Positions 11,728-24,900 of a stretch of 64,000 nt of DNA are shown here, one piece after another (positions within the stretch are counted from its first letter, which is position 1; every line of letters begins with the position of its first letter). The stretch comes from Rhineura floridana (lineage: Eukaryota > Chordata > Lepidosauria > Squamata > Rhineuridae). Below the pieces are notes generated by a model. It was not told where the DNA came from. It did no database searches and worked only from the letters and a program-made list of their open reading frames with translations. The translations under genes and the position numbers were made by a program. The DNA lies in assembly GCF_030035675.1 (NCBI RefSeq), contig NC_084484.1:183681434-183745433 (forward strand), written 5' to 3'.

Positions 11728-14700
11728 CTGTTAAAGAGAGACGGGGATGACGTGGGCTAAACGAGAGAGTCATGTATACAGTGGAGACTGGCGGCTCCGA
11801 TACCGGCGAGGCAGTGACTCCACTCCTGTCCAAGCACCTCGGACAGCACCTTGAAAGTTCGGAGTAAAACCCAGAGCGGATTCACTACCCCACTCACATT
11901 GGAGCCACCTGCCTCCACTGCATGTATGTATTGCACATGGCACACATTTGCAAGGTTACTTCATAGAATCATAGAATAGTAGAGGTGGAAGGGGCCTACA
12001 AGGCCATCAAGTCCAACCTCCTGCTCAATGCAGGAATCCAAATCAAAGCATTCCCGACAGATGGCTGTCCAGCTGCCTCTTGAATGCCTCCAGTGTTGGA
12101 GAGCCCACTACCTCTCTAGGTCATTGGTTCCATTGTCATATGGCTGTAACAGTTAGGAAGTTTTTCCTGATGTCCAGTCGAAATCTGGCTTCCTGCAACT
12201 TGAGCCCACTATTCCATGTCCTGCACTCTTCAGTGGAGGCTGATCCGTTAGGGCAACTGAAGCACTGCCCAACCAACTTCAGTCTGCCCTCAGCCAGCCC
12301 CCATCTGCCTGCCTTCTTCCTTGCAACCAGTCCAGGGAGTCAGCTTCCTCCGCAGTCCCAGTCCTCCTTGTAGAACTCAGTGGGGAGGAGGAAGAGGTGG
12401 GCAAAAGTACAATTAGTTGGCTCGGCCTGTCCCTGGCTCCGGCTGGGCCTAATGTTGGTCTTCCTGCCTTCCGCCCTACCAGTCTCAATGCCCCCCCACC
12501 AATGGCCTAAACAGCATCACTTGCATGAAATTGAGGGCCGCCCCTCCATTCATGGCATGTGGATGAGTAGCACTGCTCTGCTAAATGTACTGGAGCCTCT
12601 GTCAGGAAAGGAGTTGGCAATCGTAACACTGGAGTCCTGTTGGGTGGCTGGCCTTAGCTTGGCTGCAGACCTCAGTTAAACCATCTTGTTGATGTCACCT
12701 AATACTTAAACCTCTCTGGGGTCCTCTCTTACCTATTGATTGTTAGTACCAAAAATGTGGTCTGCTTCTCAGTTGTTGCAGGGAATGCAGACCTCATTCT
12801 TCTGGGTCGTGCTTCAGTTGCCGAGAAATCACATTTACTCCAACGCTCAAAACACAATACATTATTCCATGGGGGCATCAAAGGCATTCAACATCCGCCG
12901 AACTCCTGTTTCCATTGTGACCGTGAAGTCTGTGAGGACTGACTGATGCCCTTGTACTTATTTATTTATTTAATAAATTTATATCCCGCCCTTCCTCCCA
13001 GTAGGAGCCCAGGGCGGCAAACAAAAACACTACAAACACTCATTTAGTGTTTCTTTTGAAAACTTATCATTTTTACATGCAAAATAACGTTTAAGAGGTA
13101 GAGTGCTCGCTAGATGTATTGCTCAAATATACAGCCCTTTAAACAAAACAAAACCAAAAATTCAATACTATGTTAATTTGGAGGGAAAAACCCCAAAACA
13201 ACTAAACAAAAACTACCACCCTACACACACACACACACACACACAAACCCCAAGTCGTGTCTAGTTCACTTTCTTGCTTTCGCACACAGTGCAATCAAAC
13301 TGACTTGGCTTCAGCAAGAGGTGTGCCTGTGGGCGTGAACCTTACCCAAACAGGAGCCGAGTGCTGAAATCAGTGTCTCATTTGTTTCCTTCATACGTTC
13401 AGAAGTGCCGTACGATCCACGGAGCAGGACAACTGTGTTTCTTACCCCATTTGTCTCCAGCAAGCACTGGGCAGCCAGCGTGGAGGGTGGCCTCATTGCC
13501 ATCTCCAGTCCTGTGAAGGTTCCACCAAAAGAGAGCCGCGTTCTGGAAAGGAGACCAGAGACCAAGAGCATGGAGGGTGTGGCCACAGCAGGGGTGGGGG
13601 GCCTTTGGCTCTCCAGATGTTGTTGAACTAGAACTCCCACCAATCCTGGCAAGGGTGGCCAATGGCCAGGGATGACGGGAGCTATAGTTCAGCAACCCGT
13701 GGGGGGCCACCGGTTCCCCGCACCTGGTCTACAGAGAAATGGCAGATGCTCCAGATTTTGGTGTGCAGCCCAAGGTCTCCTTGGAAAAGCCACCCCTCCA
13801 GGCTTCCCCAACATGGTGCCCTTCAGATGTTTTAGACTGCAACTCCCATCAGCCCCAACCAGCATGGCCAACTGTCAGGGATGATGAGACTTGTAATCCA
13901 GAACATCAGGAGGGCATCTGGTAGGGAAAGGGTGATTTCCAGGCTGATGGGAGAACATCTATTGTGCACCCTGTAGAATGGATCTATTGTCCATTTGGCT
14001 CACCAGGTGTTACTGAACTACAACTCCTGGAGGGATCATCAGGAAAGGCACTGAAAATAAAGTTGCAGATATCATAATGCCGTTGTACATATCTATGGTG
14101 CGGCTGCATTTGGAATACAAATCTGGTCGCCTCACCTCAAAAAGGATATTGTGGAGCTGGAAAAGGTTCAGAAAAGAGCAACCAAACTGATCAAGGGGGT
14201 GGAGTGACTCCCCTATGAGGAACGGTTGCAGCATTTGGGGGTTTTTAGCCTAGAGAAAAGACAAGTCAGAGGTGACATGAGAGAAGTATATAAAATTATG
14301 CATGGCATGGAGAAAGTGGATAGAGAAAAGTTCTTCTCCCTTTCTCATAACACTAGAATTCATGGACATCAAATGAAGATGAAGCGCACAGTTAAAGTAT
14401 GGAACTTGCTCCCACAAGGGGCAGTGATGGGCACCAACTTGGATGGCTTCCAAAGAGGGTTAGACGCATTCATGGAGGAAAAGGCTGTCAGTGGCTACTG
14501 GCCATGATGGCTGTGCTCTGCCACCACAGAAAGAGGAAGGATGCTTCCAAATACCAGTTGCTGGCAACTGCAGAAGGCGAGAATGCTCTTTGCACTCAGG
14601 TCTGGCTTGTGGGTTTCCGATGGGCAACTGGTTGGCCACTGTAGGAGCAGTTCCTCACCCCCTTGATCATTATAGTTTATTTATTTATTACATTTATATG

Positions 14701-17700
14701 CTGTCCCATAGCTGGAGCTCTCTGGGCAGTTTACAGCAATTAAAAACAATAAAAACAAACATACAAATTTTAAAACACAAAAAACAAATTTAAAACACAA
14801 TTTAAATTAAAAAAAAAACAATTTAAAAACACATGCTAAAATTCCTGGGAGAAGAGGAAAGTCTTGACCTGGCGCCAGAAAGATAACAGTGTTGGTGCCA
14901 GGCATACCTCGTCAGGAAGATCATTCCATAATTTGGGGGCCACCACTGAGAAGGCCTTCTCCCTTGTTTCCATCCTCCGAGCTAGTTGCCCTTTTCTGAA
15001 CCTTTTCCAACTCTACAATACCCTTTTTGAGGTGAGGCAACCAGAACTGCACAGAGGGGGACAAGGGCTTCCAGGCTTGAAACCGGGGAGGGGGCAGGAT
15101 CATACACAGGTGAGCAACCTGCATCCCACACAGCACCTCGCTGTATCCCAGCCACTGTATCTGTTGAATCCATGCCTGTGGTGAATGCTCTGTTCCACTG
15201 CTCCTGAGTTGGATTGGGATGAGCCATACGACAATGGAATCAATTTACCTAGAGAGGTAGCGGGCTCTCCGACAGTGGAGGCCTTCAAGAGGCAGCTGGA
15301 CAGCCATCTGTCGGGAATGCTTTGATTTGCATTCCTGCATTGAGCAGGGGGTTGGACTTGATGGCCTTATAGGCCCCTTCCAACTCTACTATTCTATGAT
15401 TCTAGGACAAGTGGCCTGATCAGTGAAGGCTGGTCCATGAGGGCGAACGGGGCTCTGCCCTCAGCCAGCCCTCACCTGCCTGCCTTCTTACTAACAAGCT
15501 GTGTAGGGGGTGGCACTGCCTTTCAGCTTCCTCCTTCGCAGTCTTGGTGTTGCCTGTTGTGCAACTCAGCAGGGGAGAGGGCGGGAACAAAATAAGAATG
15601 AACTGGCTCTTCCTGACATCAGCGGCTCGGGCTTCACCTGTTGTTTGGGCTCCCTCCCATCCGCCATACCAGACTCAATGGGCACCGCCTGGCCTCATCC
15701 AAGTCTTCATCCATGAGCAGGTTTTGAGCCCGGCCTGTTCACTCAGCCCCCAAGCACACACCACCTTCCCTACTGGGAGAACAACATGATTCACATCCAT
15801 CTGTAAGACCCTCCTTGGCAGAAATGTAACAGCATGATTTTCGCACCAGGGATGTGTAGCTTTCTCTGGGTGGCCAGAGGAAGCGGAAAGAGTGGAGGAG
15901 GAGGAGGTGGGCGCTTCAAGCATGTGCAAGAGCTCTGTGCACGCTCACTGGGAAATCCTTCTTCACGCAGCTTGTTAATGCACCTTACCTTGACAACAGG
16001 AATGCTGAGATTTGCATAGATGAAGGCAGTGGATCCTCCAGCTTCTACTAAACTCAGCTGGGCAGGAAAAGGAAAAAGACAAGATGTGCTGGCGGTGATT
16101 ATTATTACAGGACATTGTGATGAGCTCACCTGCACTCTCAGGTACACGCCACAGCTTTGATGCGCATTTAAAGCACCTGGCTTCCCCACACAGAGAACCC
16201 TGGGAACTGTAGTTTACCTACCACAGAACTGCAATTCTCAAAACCCTTAACAAACTACAGTTCCCAGGATTCTTTGGGGGAAATCATGTACTTTGTACAC
16301 AGCCTAAATGTAAAATTTAAAAATTTTACTCCCAGGCAACCAAGAAAGGCCAAATCCTGCAAACTACATAAATTATGCAAATGCTTGCATATATTTCATT
16401 TTTTTTAATGCATCTGCTAGTCATGGAGAATGGCAAAGAGGTAGCTCAGGTCAATGAAGGCCCCTCCCCCCCTACACACAGAGCAAGGAAATTAGACTCA
16501 TTTGATTCTGCCAAACAAACTAAACTACCTCTTGACAGCAGCTCCTGTTTTGGGGTCACATCCATTCCACACCATACATTTAAAACACTCTTAATGCCAC
16601 TGACAGTCCTGTTAGCAGGTACATTTCACAAAGAAGGAAAACCAGCCATGAAAGGGTTAACTGACAGTAAAGAGTAAATCAAAACCCTCAGGCGATACAG
16701 GTGCAGACCCTAAAGCACCTAATGACTAAATGACCGTGATGGGCTATAAAGACAGGAAAAGAAAAGGATGTGTTTGTGTGTGTGGGGAAGTAAAGAGGAG
16801 AAAGACGGACTGTGTAACTTGTGTATTCGATGCTGGAACTGCTTTATGTTACTCTGCTGATAAAAGACTGTATATTTCTTGGCAAGGTGCAAAGCAAGGG
16901 GTTTGACTACGGTCGGGTACGCCAGTGTATGTCTGCCAGAGCAAACACCAACAAGTCCTGGCTTCCCCCAAAGAATCCTGGGAACTTTAGTATGTAAGCA
17001 TGCTGAGAGTTTTCAGGAGACCACTTACAGAGCTAGCATTCCCAGCACCCTTAACAAATGTCAGTTCCCAGGATTCTTTGGGGAAAGCCATGACTGTTGA
17101 TTCCATAAAGGAAGCCACAGACCTGAACTTACAAGATCTGAACAGGGTGGTTTATGACAGATGCTCTTGGAGATCACTGATTCATAGGGTCGCCGTAAGT
17201 CATAATCGACTTGACGGCACATCAACAACAACAACATGACTGTTAAAAGTGGCATGAAAGTTCTTTAAATGTATGGCTTATAGAATCCTAGGGGCACTTC
17301 CAGACTGTCGCTATTTTGGGGTAAGATTCGATCACATACTAGCAAATTCAGGTTGTGCAATAAAAGCTGATTGGGAGGACTTGCACAACTAACCCACTTC
17401 CCCCAAATACCAGACTTTTTCCCGATAAGGTAGGAAGTGTTAGATAATGCTTGTTTTGCATCTAATCTCCCCACATGCAAATCAGAATGAGTGCTCATTA
17501 AATAGCCAGTGTCGTCTAATATCCTTGCAAAACAACTCAGGATGGATCCTTAATATAGAGGTCATCTGGGAGCATCCTTAATGCCAAAAATAATCTACAC
17601 ACTTTCATTGTTACTGATTAGATTATAATGAGCCTGGCTTGTTGAAGTTATTGTTGTCACACCAAGTGTTTTGGAGACATGCTATTTGCAACATGTGCAT

Positions 17701-18908
17701 GACTGAGCCTCATTGACATTTTTTTATTTTGAAAAAATGAAATGCTGCTTTGGCTGGGGTGGCCATAGTGGGGTTTAGAATTATCAGGGGATTGCTGTTT
17801 AACCCTTTCCAGCTTCTTCTTTTTCTTCTCCAAATCACCCTGCACCCCAGTGATGGTTCCATGTCAGTGGTGCAGGAAAAATCCACTCCGGGTTTTAGTC
17901 CAAACTTTCAAAACTTTCAGGGAGCTGTCCAAGCTGCTTCTGCTCCTTGAAAGCTCAGTCTAAAGTCCGGAGTGGATTCCACTCCCCTACTGACATGGCG
18001 CTATCAGCCGCCACTGCTAGAGACCCTTTCCCTCTGCAAAAGCATCCCCAAAGCTTGTTTGCCCTAGCAAATATGGAGGAGTAGCCTAACTGGGGTGGGT
18101 GTGGGTGGGAACACTTGCTGTACATACACAGCGCACATTCAAAGCACATGGTTGTCCCCAGAGAACCCTGGGAGCTGTAGTTTACCTGACAAAGCTACAA
18201 TTCCCAGCATCCTTAATAAACTACAGTCCCCAGGATGCTTTGGGGGAAGTCATGTGCTTTAAATGCATGGTGCATACAAAACCCTTCCCAGATCCCAGCA
18301 AAGAGACAACACTCACATAGATCATCAATGTGGCTATTCGGTTTCCGGATTTCATCCTGTAAACGGGGCTTTTTTCCGACTGCATTGAAAGAACAGAATT
18401 CCTCATTAATGAAGCATCAAATGGTTGTTATAGTTCATAGCCAAGACTGATATTAGTAAGAGCCTATATATTTTTGAGTCTCAGCTGAGTGAAATGAAGC
18501 TTTGGAGGTGAAATTCCAGTCTCCGTCTGTGTCAGAATTGCTTTTAATATGTTTTCTTTAATAATATGTTTTTAACCCTTTTTTTAAAAAAATATGTTTT
18601 TAAAGCATTTAAAAAATGTTTTTAACGTTGTTTTGTTTTAATGTATTTTAAGGTCTTTTTATGATGTTTTAAAGTGTTTTTAGCATTTCTGTTTGCCGCC
18701 CTGGGCTCCTGCCAGGAGGAAGGGCGGGATATAAATCAAATAATAAATAAATAAATTCCCAATCAATTAAGAAATGTACAGGGAAATTCCTTAGCTCCTT
18801 CACAACTGCCTGAGACATAATCAAGTCCATAAACAGGTCTACACATAGTATGAGAGCCAGTGTGGTATAGTGGTTAAGGTGCATTTAATTTTGTTCAAAT
18901 GTCATGGC

Positions 18909-18948
<40 letters not shown>

Positions 18949-21900
18949 ATGCCAGAGCTCATGGAATTTGAAACCACTTTTGCATTTCACACAGCAACTT
19001 TTTTTTTCGGCGGAAAACCACAATTATATCTTTTTTCCCACCATGGAGGTACAGCAGTGACAGGAGAGGTTTCACCTGTTGAATTTATGCCAGGCATGCA
19101 GCTGCTGCAGGGATGGGGAACCCGTGGCCCTTTAGATGTTGCTAGACTACAACTACGCTGGGTGGGCTGATGAAAGTTGACATCCAGTAACATCTGGAGG
19201 GCCACCAGTTCCTCAGTAAGGGTAAACATAAATCTGCAGGGGCTTTGCTGGACAAATGTTGCAACCGTTGTATTTTAGTATTTCTAGGAATCTCTAACAC
19301 CTGCACACAACTATAGATCTTAGAGTTCCTTGTGGGGGAAGTCATTACAATAAAACTGATTTACAAACTGATTTAAATTTCACAGTGTAGACGGGGCCTA
19401 TGGGACCACTTTATTCTTGAGAGATCGCCGTGTCCCTTGTATACACAGGATGTCACGGCAATCCTGCAAGTTCTAAAGATATCTGAAGCCTGCTCCACAG
19501 CAACTTGGAGCAGGACTTTCAATGTGGCAGCCTCTGTTCTGTGGAACACTAAGCATCCCCATAGAGATACAGCAGGTGCCCTCTATCTGCACTTTCTGCA
19601 AACAACTGAAAACATTTTTGTTCCAATGGTCTTCCCAGCTGGATGAAAACATCTCTGCTATGGATGTTCATTTTGCATTGCTTTTAAAATATATCTGCTA
19701 TTGTTTTCTGTATTGTTGGTAAGCTGTTTTCATTGTATCTTGCACATTGCTTTGAGATGCATGTGCAGAAGGTGATTGTTAATAAAACAATAGGAATAAT
19801 ATGGTTATGCTTGTGACAGAGGAGGCAAGCTAAAGATACGTTAAGTATAAAAGATAAATCAATGCAAAAGACCCTCATTAGTTTAAAAGATCTGATCATG
19901 CCAAGTCGCTTTCATTTCCCGCTAGGCTTTGCCACAGGTTTACTCACAGTCGCATGGTCAAAATGGGGCTCGTAGTGCCCCCCTAATCCATAGTTTACCA
20001 CCTGCAGATATTCTGCATAAGGGGGTTGGATGTTCAAGCCGGTCAGGGCTGCGATCCGTTGATCTAATGCCACAGTCACTGGATCCAAGGTGTCCTTCAA
20101 CCAGGCACTGAAATACAGACAGCAAGCTAGAAACAAATGTGGCAGGAAGGTTGCCCAAGATGAGAAAGCCAGAACTGTGTTGCCTCATAAGTGACTCAGT
20201 TTCTCAGCCCAAGATCATAGGAACCTGTTCTTTTTGAAGTTAGACTTTTGGTCTGTCTAGGTCAGTATTAGCCCACGCTGACTGCCATCAGCTCTCCAGA
20301 GTTTCTGGCAGGAGTCTTTCTAAGCCCTACCGGAAGATGCTGGGGATTGAATTTGGGACCTTCTTTATGCAAGACAAGTAAAGACAACAGAAGATTTCTG
20401 TAACTTTAAAGTTGACAATGAGGACATGGAACTTGTCAAGGATTATCAATACCTCGACACAGTCATTAACCAAAATGGAGACAATAAAGAAATCAGAAGA
20501 AGGCTAGGACTGGGGAAGGCAGCTATGAGACAACTAGAAAAGATCCTCAAATGCAAAGATGTATCACTGAACACCAAAGACAGGATCATTCCGACCATGG
20601 TATTCCCAATCTCTATGTACGGATGTGAAAGTTGGACAGTGAAAAAAGCGGATAAGAGAAAAATCAACTCATTTGAAATGTGGTGCTGGAGGAGAGCTTT
20701 GCGCATACCATGGACTGCAAAAAAGAGAAATATTTGGGTGTTAGAACAAATTAAACCAGAACTGTCACTAGAAGCTAAAATGATGAAACTGAGGTTATCA
20801 TACTTTGGACACATCACGAGAAGGTTCATGACAGATGCTCTTGGAGCTGATTCATAGGGTCCCCATAAGTCGTGATCGACTTGAAGGCATATAACAACAA
20901 AAGCATGCAAGGCAGATGCTCTACCACTGATGTACATGTTTACTTGGAAGTATGTTGTACTGATTTCAGTGGAGCTTACTCCCTGGAATAGGGGTCACCA
21001 ATCTTTTTAGGCCCTTGGGCACTCATAGATTTTTGGGTGAATGCCACTGGGGCCATTCCTTCTGGTCACTTTTCTCCCCATCTCCCAGATCAGCCTCCCA
21101 TACACTGAGGAACAGAAAGAGAGAAAGTGTGTGTGCGTGTGCGTGCGTGCGTGCGTGCGTGCGCACGGACACACTTTGCTTTTCCAAGGAATTTGGTGAA
21201 AGTTGCATATAGGTGAATTAATCTGAGTCTTGAATAGCACGCAGAGCTGAAAGAGGAAGTGGGAAAGAGTGTCACTTTTCCAACTTCCTTCTTTAGCTCT
21301 GTGTACTTTTCATGGGAGAAAAAGGTACCTGTTCTCACACCACATGACCAACAGGTAAGTGAGTGGAGGGAGCTTAGAGGTTTCGTGGGTGTCAAGGGAA
21401 AAATGCAAGAGCGCTCCTGCATCTATAGGGGATACTTTGGCAATCTTTGCCTAGAAAGTGTGTTTAGGACTGTGTCCTTACTTAGTCACATTAAATTATA
21501 CAGCATGTCTTTGCATGGTGCAGTGTTCATTTAATTTGTCCTAGTTTGTCCTGTTCTGATTTAGGGCAAAAGGAGTTGAGAGGTATTGTGGGACCTCTGT
21601 GATTGGATTTCCCGATGCAATTGTGCTCTTCGCTACAGGGAACCCTCAGTGGGGAGACTCCCTGAAAGTTTCCCACTTCCACATCTAGCTGCAGCTCCAA
21701 TGACAAATGCACATGATTTGGATCAGGACTGTGGTGCAGGAGAAAGTGCGTTGGTACTGTAGCTAGGAATGCATGAGGAGTTCATTCTCTGTGAGCATCA
21801 AAACAAAGTGATCTGTTGTGCATCTTCTGGACTAAGATACAAACTGCCACATAGATTCCGTTATGCTTCTCCTGCAGCTCCTAGCTCTAAAAAGCTTACC

Positions 21901-24900
21901 AAAGTGCATTTTTAAAAAGCATATTATAGGACAGAATATGTACTTTGAGAGAACACAGAATTAGACATGCATATTTCTACCCTGACTTAAAATTGTATTT
22001 TTAGTTATGTTTTTATTATTGACGTTTTTATTGTTAATCGCTTTTGGGGTGCCTCATGGGAAGTGATTCCATAAATGAAATAAATAATAATTAGGTAGGA
22101 AAATTTGTTCATAAATACATACTTCAGTACATAGTTTAAATTTATGAATTTTGTGTTGATTTTTCAAACTTTTGCAGATTAATGTAGAAACAGGAAACAA
22201 TGGACTTATGAATGAACATGCGCAAAACGGATGTGGACCAGAAATAGATACATCCATCCCGGTGGGGAGCCTTGATCAAATCAGTCCTACTTTCAGAAGA
22301 ACATTGGTTCTCAGACAACCGAACTACATCTCTCCTACATAACGTGCCATTTCCAAGGCAGAGTATAGTAACTGATCTAAAAACTGGTGTACAATTCTAT
22401 TCATTTTACATCTGCCATTTCAAGCCTATGCTCCTTCTATTTTTCCTAGCAGGCTTGAGGTGAGGGAAGAGTTAACAGCTCATTCGTCCCACTGTCATTC
22501 AAAAAACCCTCAGAGAATGGAATTCCAGTGGTCAATGGGGTCTCTGGTATGGAGACTGCAATTCCTAGCAATGAGGTCATCTTGGAAAATATTTGCCAAG
22601 ACCACTGCACAGCCATAGTAAACATATATCTCTGTCATCATTTGTCTATGGATTCCAGATCTAGCTCAGTGTTGCAAGATGCCTCATGAAGTCATTTTTT
22701 CCCAACCTAGGGAGCCTACTATGGCAGAATGATAAATGGAGCTGTTGGCTATACATTCTGTCTTTTGGAAGTGTGCAGATTTTTTTTTAAAAAAACTTGC
22801 TTTATTGTGTACAAGGGGAATGATCACGCCATTTCCACCTCTAGATTGCTTGTTCAAACGCCCAGGAGAAGTGCTGTTGCAGAACACTTGCTTTGCATGC
22901 AGAAGGTCCCAAATTCAATCCCCAGCATCTCCAGGAAGGGACGGAAAAGTCTCCCTGCCTGAACCCCTGGACAGCCAGTCAGTGTAGATATATACTGAGC
23001 TGGGTGCATGGATCACTAGTCTGACTCAGTATAAGTCAGCTCCTGGTGTTGCTAAATTGAGACAGGCTGTTGTGATCAAGCACTCTCCTAAGTCCTGATG
23101 TACAGACTGAATTGGAAACTGCTCTCCCACATGCACTCCTGTCAGGTATGTCCACACAGGTTAAGAATATTAGGAGCATGCACTGGAATAAATATACCAG
23201 ATTTTTAAAATCATTGAATGGGAAAAAGCCCAGTCTGCTGGAGTACTTAAAGAGATCAAAGAACAAGGGAAAGAATTGATAACGTGCTTCTTAGTAGTGA
23301 CTAACTCTGTGTGAGTGTTCCATGGAAAAATTAAGACCAAAACTTTCAAAGAAATAATGGGTGTAAAAGCCTGGTGGCATTGGGACTTCTAAAAATAAAT
23401 TTTATTTATTTTCTTTTATTAATCTACCAAGTAAAGCTCAGGGTGGAACATATTATTATTTTCAATTATTGTGTTATTGTTGTGTGCCTTCAAGTCGATT
23501 ACGACTTATAGCGACCCTATGAATCAGTGACCTCCAAGAGCATCTGTCATGAACCACCCTGTTCAGATCTTGTAAGTTCAGGTCTGAGGCTTCCTTTATG
23601 GAATCAATCCATCTCTTGTTTGGCCTTCCTCTTTTTCTACTCCCTTCTGTTTTTCCCAGCATTATTGTATTTTCTAGTGAATCAGGTCTTCTCATGATGT
23701 ATCCAAAGTATGATAACCTCATTTTCATTGTTTTAGCTTCTAGTGATAGTTCTGGTTTAATTTGTTCCAACACCCAATTATTTGTCTTTTTCGCAGCCCC
23801 TGGTATCTATTGAAACAATTATTAGTGAAAACAATTATTATTTTCATTTCTAGGAAAAATAAAGCCAGATGCCAGAAAAGCTCCTGGCTGATTGCTAACT
23901 ACAAAAGCTGCTCAAATACCACAGATACCCAGTCGATCATTATACCCTGCAGGTGACGGCCTTCTGCAGATACCATCTCATCGGAGGTCCATTCTGCCCA
24001 ATGTAAGAAGCAGACCTTTAGTGCAGTGGCACCGACGCTGTGGAATTCCCTGCCCTTAAATATCAGACAGGCGCCATCTCTGTTATCTTTTCGGTGCCTG
24101 CCGAAGACCTTCCTCTTTCAATAAGCCTTTTAAGTAGACCTTGTCCCAGTCTGTGTCTGTGCTGAAATTGTTTTTTAAAGATGTTTTTAAAGCTTTTTTA
24201 AAAAGATGTTTTTAAAGATGTTTTGTTTTAAATATGTTTTTATAGATGTTTTAAAAGATGTTTTAAAAGATGTTTTGTTTTAATATATTTTAAAGTCTGC
24301 TGTTAAGTTTTTCTGAAGTGTTTTTAGTATTTTTGTTTGCCGCTATGGGCTTCTACTGGGAGGAAGGGTGGCTCAGCAATATGACATGTGAGAAGGATCT
24401 TGGAATTGTTGTTGATCACAAGCTGAATATAAGCCAACAGTGTGATGTGGCTGCAAAAAAGGCTGCATTAACAGAAGTATAGTTTCCAAATCGCGTGAAA
24501 TATTACTTCCCCTCTATTCAGCACTGGTTAGGCTTCATCTTGAGTACTGCATCCAGTTAAGAACATAAGGACATAAGAACATAAGAAGAGCCTGCTGGAT
24601 CAGGCCAGTGGCCCATCTAGTCCAGCATCCTGTTCTCACAGTGGCCAACCAGGTGCCTGGGGGAAGCCGGCAAGCAGGACCCGAGTGCAAGAACACTCTC
24701 CCCTCCTGAGGCATCTGGCAACTGGTTTTCAGAAGCATGCTGCCTCTGACCAGGGTGGCAGAGCACAGCCATCCTGGCTAGTAGCCATTGATAGCCCTGT
24801 CCTCCATGAATTTGTCTAATCTTCTTTTAAAGCCATCCAAGCTGGTGGCCATTACTGCATCTTGTGGGAGCAAATTCCATAGTTTAACTATGCGCTGAGT

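Noticed and set aside
12228-12530. Octamer duplication for the repeat that begins at 12231
   Set aside because: The left flank gcactctt has no convincing partner downstream, and the CR1 does not resume, so insertion boundaries stay unknown.
17840-18024. Octamer duplication of the MITE at 17848
   Set aside because: Flanks ctgcaccc and ctagagac do not match; only the family resemblance is claimed.
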